From Lachnospiraceae bacterium (lineage in GTDB: Bacteria > Bacillota > Clostridia > Lachnospirales > Lachnospiraceae): a stretch of DNA of 34,286 bases. Both the position numbers and the translations under genes were made by a program. The DNA lies in NCBI GenBank assembly GCA_030538915.1, contig JAUNTC010000009.1:1-34286 (forward strand), given 5' to 3'. Shown here piece after piece: positions 32,134 to 34,286 of this stretch (within the stretch, counting starts at the first letter, position 1; each line of letters opens with the position of its first letter). The notes under the pieces were generated by a model. The model was not told where the DNA came from, did not search any database, and saw only the letters and a program-made list of their open reading frames with translations.

Positions 32134-34286
32134 CTAAATTCTGAAATCCTCTTCTTTCAGAATAATTCGATCAGAATGATCAGTTCCTTTTCCAAAGACT
32201 CTTCTTGCAAGATGTTTTACATTTGCTTTCTGAGAATGTGCAATCGCCTCATCCATAATGTCTTTTACTTCTGCGACAGTCACTGCATGATCCTCTCTCT
32301 GCATTACATCAATTCTGCTGTACAGTGCAAGTATTCCCATCTCATCAAGCTTATATCCATTCTCTTTTGCATATGTCTGACCAAATGTTACAAGCTCATC
32401 ATTTACAAATACCGGAAGTTCCAGTTTAGAAGTAAATTTACGTTTGAAATCCGGGTTTGCTGTAAGAATACGCTCCAACGGTTTTCTCTGATCTTCCAGT
32501 ACGAACAGCATCTCTCCGGTCTTTCTCTCCATCAGGTAGCTTAACTCATCGATCGTTCTGGAATTCAGTTTACCAGCCTTCTCAATGATAATTGCACCAC
32601 CGCGAAGTTTCTGAATAATATTCGACAATTCTTTCTTATTCAGAGATTCTCCTGTTACGATCGCAACCTTACCTTGTTTCAGGTTACGCTGTTTCTGGAT
32701 CGCTTTTACGATATCTACGGCAAGAACTGTTTTACCAGATCCTTTTCTACCAATTACCAGAAGGTTTCCTGTCTTGGAGGTTCCCTCTCTCTGCGCTCTT
32801 CTATCGTTATCTAACACTTCCACGATCTGCTCACTCATACCTCTGACCGGTACGAAGTAAGAGAATAACTTCTTCTGCTCTTCCGTAAGTCCGGCTTTCA
32901 GACCTATCTCACTTGTTGCACTTAAATCATAACGTCCGGTTACAACAAATCCTGTATCAAATGGTACACCGCCACCTTTGGACTTCTTAATACGTTTCTG
33001 GATCTCTGCCTCTGAAGGCTCCTCGATTTCCAGGTCACCGCCAAGGTCTTTATCATCGTCTTTATCATCATTGAAGAAATCATCCAAATCAAAGTCTTCT
33101 GCTTCGGCTTCCTCGTAAGAAACTTCTTCTGGTTCAGCTTCTGCCGGTGCCTCTTCTGCCTCTGCAAATGCTTCTTCCTCGTAATCGCCTTCTACGAAAT
33201 CATCTTCCGAAAAATCTTCTTCGGCAAAGTCTTCCTCAGCGAAACCTTCTGATTCATCAAAGTCTTCTTCTACGAAATCTTCTACCTCGTCGAATTCCTC
33301 TTCTCCAAGATTTGCTTCATCAAAGTCTTCCTCGGCGAAATCTTCTGATTCATCGAAATCTGCTTCGTCAAAGTCTTCCTTAGCGAAACCTTCTGCTTCG
33401 TCAAAATCAGCTTCATCATACGCTTCTTCGCCAAAGTCCTCTTCGTAATCGTCTTCTGCAAATTCTTCCGGCTCTTCAAAGTCGTCTTCTACATAATCTT
33501 CTTCGATAAAATCATCGCCATCGAAGTCGTCTTCTGCTCCGCCGAATACTGCATCCTCCAGATCTTCCTCTTCATCCAGATCTTCGTCCAGCACGATCTT
33601 GGAAGTCTTCGGTGTTACAGCTCTGCTTTCAAGCTGTTCAACCAATTCTAAAATGTCATCCGGTAAACGCTGTGTATTCTTCTTCTCTTCCGTTTTCTTC
33701 TCGTCCGGTTTATTCATAGTCTGCTGATTAGCAAGACGCTCTGCTGCTTTCTTTGCAGCCTCCTGAATTGCAGCTTCCTTTTCAGCTTCTTTTCTCAGTC
33801 TTTCTTCTTCGGCTTTTCTTGCAGCCTCTTCTTCGGCACGCTTTCTTGCTTCTTCTTCCTCTTTGCGCTTGCGCTCCGCTTCTTTCTCTTTACGCTTACG
33901 CTCCGCTTCTGCCTCTGCCTTTCTTCGTGCTTCTTCTTCGGCGCGTTTTCTTGCAGCCTCTGCCTCCGCAGCTTTACGCTCTAATTCAAGACGCTCTGCC
34001 TCCTGGCGCTTTCTTGCTTCTTCTCTCTCTTTTTCAAGACGAGCCTGATCTTTTTCTTTCTGTTCTGCAATAGCTTTCGCATTGATCTTCTGCTTTTCTT
34101 CCCACTCCTGAAGGATCTCTTCAATCTTCATCTGACCGCTCAAGAGAAGCTCTTCATCTTTCTCTGCCATCGCCTTTTCTTCTATATTAATATCTTCTAC
34201 AGAAACCGGAGTTGCCTCCTCGAATTCATCTTCCTCTACAACTGCTTCTGTCTCTTCTGGAATCTCTTCAGCTACAACCTCTTCTG
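32134..34286 (-). CDS. Large coiled-coil/acidic-repeat protein with AAA-like C-terminal domain (5' end outside window)
   Basis: The frame has no stop up to the right edge, so the gene starts beyond 34286 and the ATG at 34170 is probably internal. Counting from that ATG: residues 15-150 form a long Lys/Glu/Ala/Arg coiled coil; 195-385 are extremely acidic with tandem units such as FAEEDFDEADFDE; about 400-678 form an ATPase-like domain with Walker A GRKGSGKT (473-480). The expected Walker B, as in CbbX/SpoVK proteins, reads IIIEKAG, so the usual D-E pair is E-K, and the NPDFKRKF segment has Lys where an Arg finger is usual. It is cytoplasmic, of unknown role, possibly a scaffold. Confidence 0.7.
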   Translation of the reverse strand, partial: EEVVAEEIPEETEAVVEEDEFEEATPVSVEDINIEEKAMAEKDEELLLSGQMKIEEILQEWEEKQKINAKAIAEQKEKDQARLEKEREEARKRQEAERLELERKAAEAEAARKRAEEEARRKAEAEAERKRKEKEAERKRKEEEEARKRAEEEAARKAEEERLRKEAEKEAAIQEAAKKAAERLANQQTMNKPDEKKTEEKKNTQRLPDDILELVEQLESRAVTPKTSKIVLDEDLDEEEDLEDAVFGGAEDDFDGDDFIEEDYVEDDFEEPEEFAEDDYEEDFGEEAYDEADFDEAEGFAKEDFDEADFDESEDFAEEDFDEANLGEEEFDEVEDFVEEDFDESEGFAEEDFAEEDFSEDDFVEGDYEEEAFAEAEEAPAEAEPEEVSYEEAEAEDFDLDDFFNDDKDDDKDLGGDLEIEEPSEAEIQKRIKKSKGGGVPFDTGFVVTGRYDLSATSEIGLKAGLTEEQKKLFSYFVPVRGMSEQIVEVLDNDRRAQREGTSKTGNLLVIGRKGSGKTVLAVDIVKAIQKQRNLKQGKVAIVTGESLNKKELSNIIQKLRGGAIIIEKAGKLNSRTIDELSYLMERKTGEMLFVLEDQRKPLERILTANPDFKRKFTSKLELPVFVNDELVTFGQTYAKENGYKLDEMGILALYSRIDVMQREDHAVTVAEVKDIMDEAIAHSQKANVKHLARRVFGKGTDHSDRIILKEEDFRI
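33190..33480 (-). repeat. Degenerate tandem repeat encoding acidic units
   Basis: The coding sequence repeats variants of a unit spelling F-A-E-E-D-F-D-E, with triplets TCATCAAAG/TCTTCC recurring about every 33 to 48 bases. Copies differ, so it is an old or fast-changing repeat. Confidence 0.7.

Noticed and set aside
33190..33480. Possible CRISPR-like repeat array
   Set aside because: The repeats are in frame, degenerate and have no unique spacers; they encode acidic protein units.
33147..34073. Plus-strand Leu/Arg-rich frames opposite the acidic-repeat gene
   Set aside because: They are mirror images of Glu/Asp and Lys/Ala repeats, not proteins.

Overview
The window comes from a low-GC, anaerobic Gram-positive genome, most likely a gut-type Lachnospiraceae (Clostridia). 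The grounds are: an oxygen-sensitive class III ribonucleotide reductase (nrdD/nrdG) with paired NrdR boxes, a canonical Firmicutes atp operon, a second archaeal/vacuolar-type rotary ATPase, a DUF1002 secreted protein, strong Shine-Dalgarno sites and sigma-A-like promoters. The species call is inference from protein style only.

Layout. (1) 0.1-6.5 kb, minus strand: complete F1Fo ATP synthase operon atpB-E-F-H-A-G-D-C, with a near-consensus promoter at 6459-6487 and a terminator at 101-148. (2) 6.5-11.9 kb, minus: an M18 aminopeptidase, a LysR regulator, an MTA/SAH-type deaminase, a purine nucleoside phosphorylase and nrdG. The deaminase and phosphorylase genes overlap and could act in sequence on methylthioadenosine. 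(3) 11.9-16.0 kb, minus: two tRNA-modification enzymes (TtcA-like, TcdA) from their own consensus promoter, and nrdD under two NrdR boxes. (4) 16.3-19.5 kb: a small accessory/decay zone. It holds tRNA-Lys(CUU), an L-2-amino-thiazoline-4-carboxylate (ATC) hydrolase gene, a cysteine-rich coding relic, a dead ABC-transporter remnant, a complete hicAB toxin-antitoxin operon with two operator dyads, a chimeric frame joining a group II intron reverse-transcriptase N terminus to a phage-structural-like C terminus, a tiny membrane ORF, and an internally deleted second copy of the ATC hydrolase gene. (5) 19.5-28.1 kb, minus: a nine-gene V/A-type ATPase operon (G/H-C-I-K-F-E-A-B-D). (6) 28.2-34.3 kb: trmB and a secreted DUF1002 protein on the plus strand, then glgB and a large coiled-coil/acidic-repeat/AAA-like protein on the minus strand. 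The last gene runs off the right edge, so its 5' end is missing.

How the genes work together. Both rotary ATPases lie on the same strand about 13 kb apart. In both ring subunits the usual polar sodium ligands appear to be replaced, which suggests (inference) that both are proton-coupled. NrdD and its activase NrdG are separated by the two tRNA-modification genes, and nrdG has its own promoter. No CRISPR array, rRNA or complete transposon was seen. I did not find a clearly new multi-gene system. The most unusual items are the apparent ACG start of atpB, a folded element downstream of the M18 gene, the Cys-rich relic beside ATC hydrolase, the intron/phage chimera, and the AAA-like protein with altered Walker B residues and a long acidic repeat.
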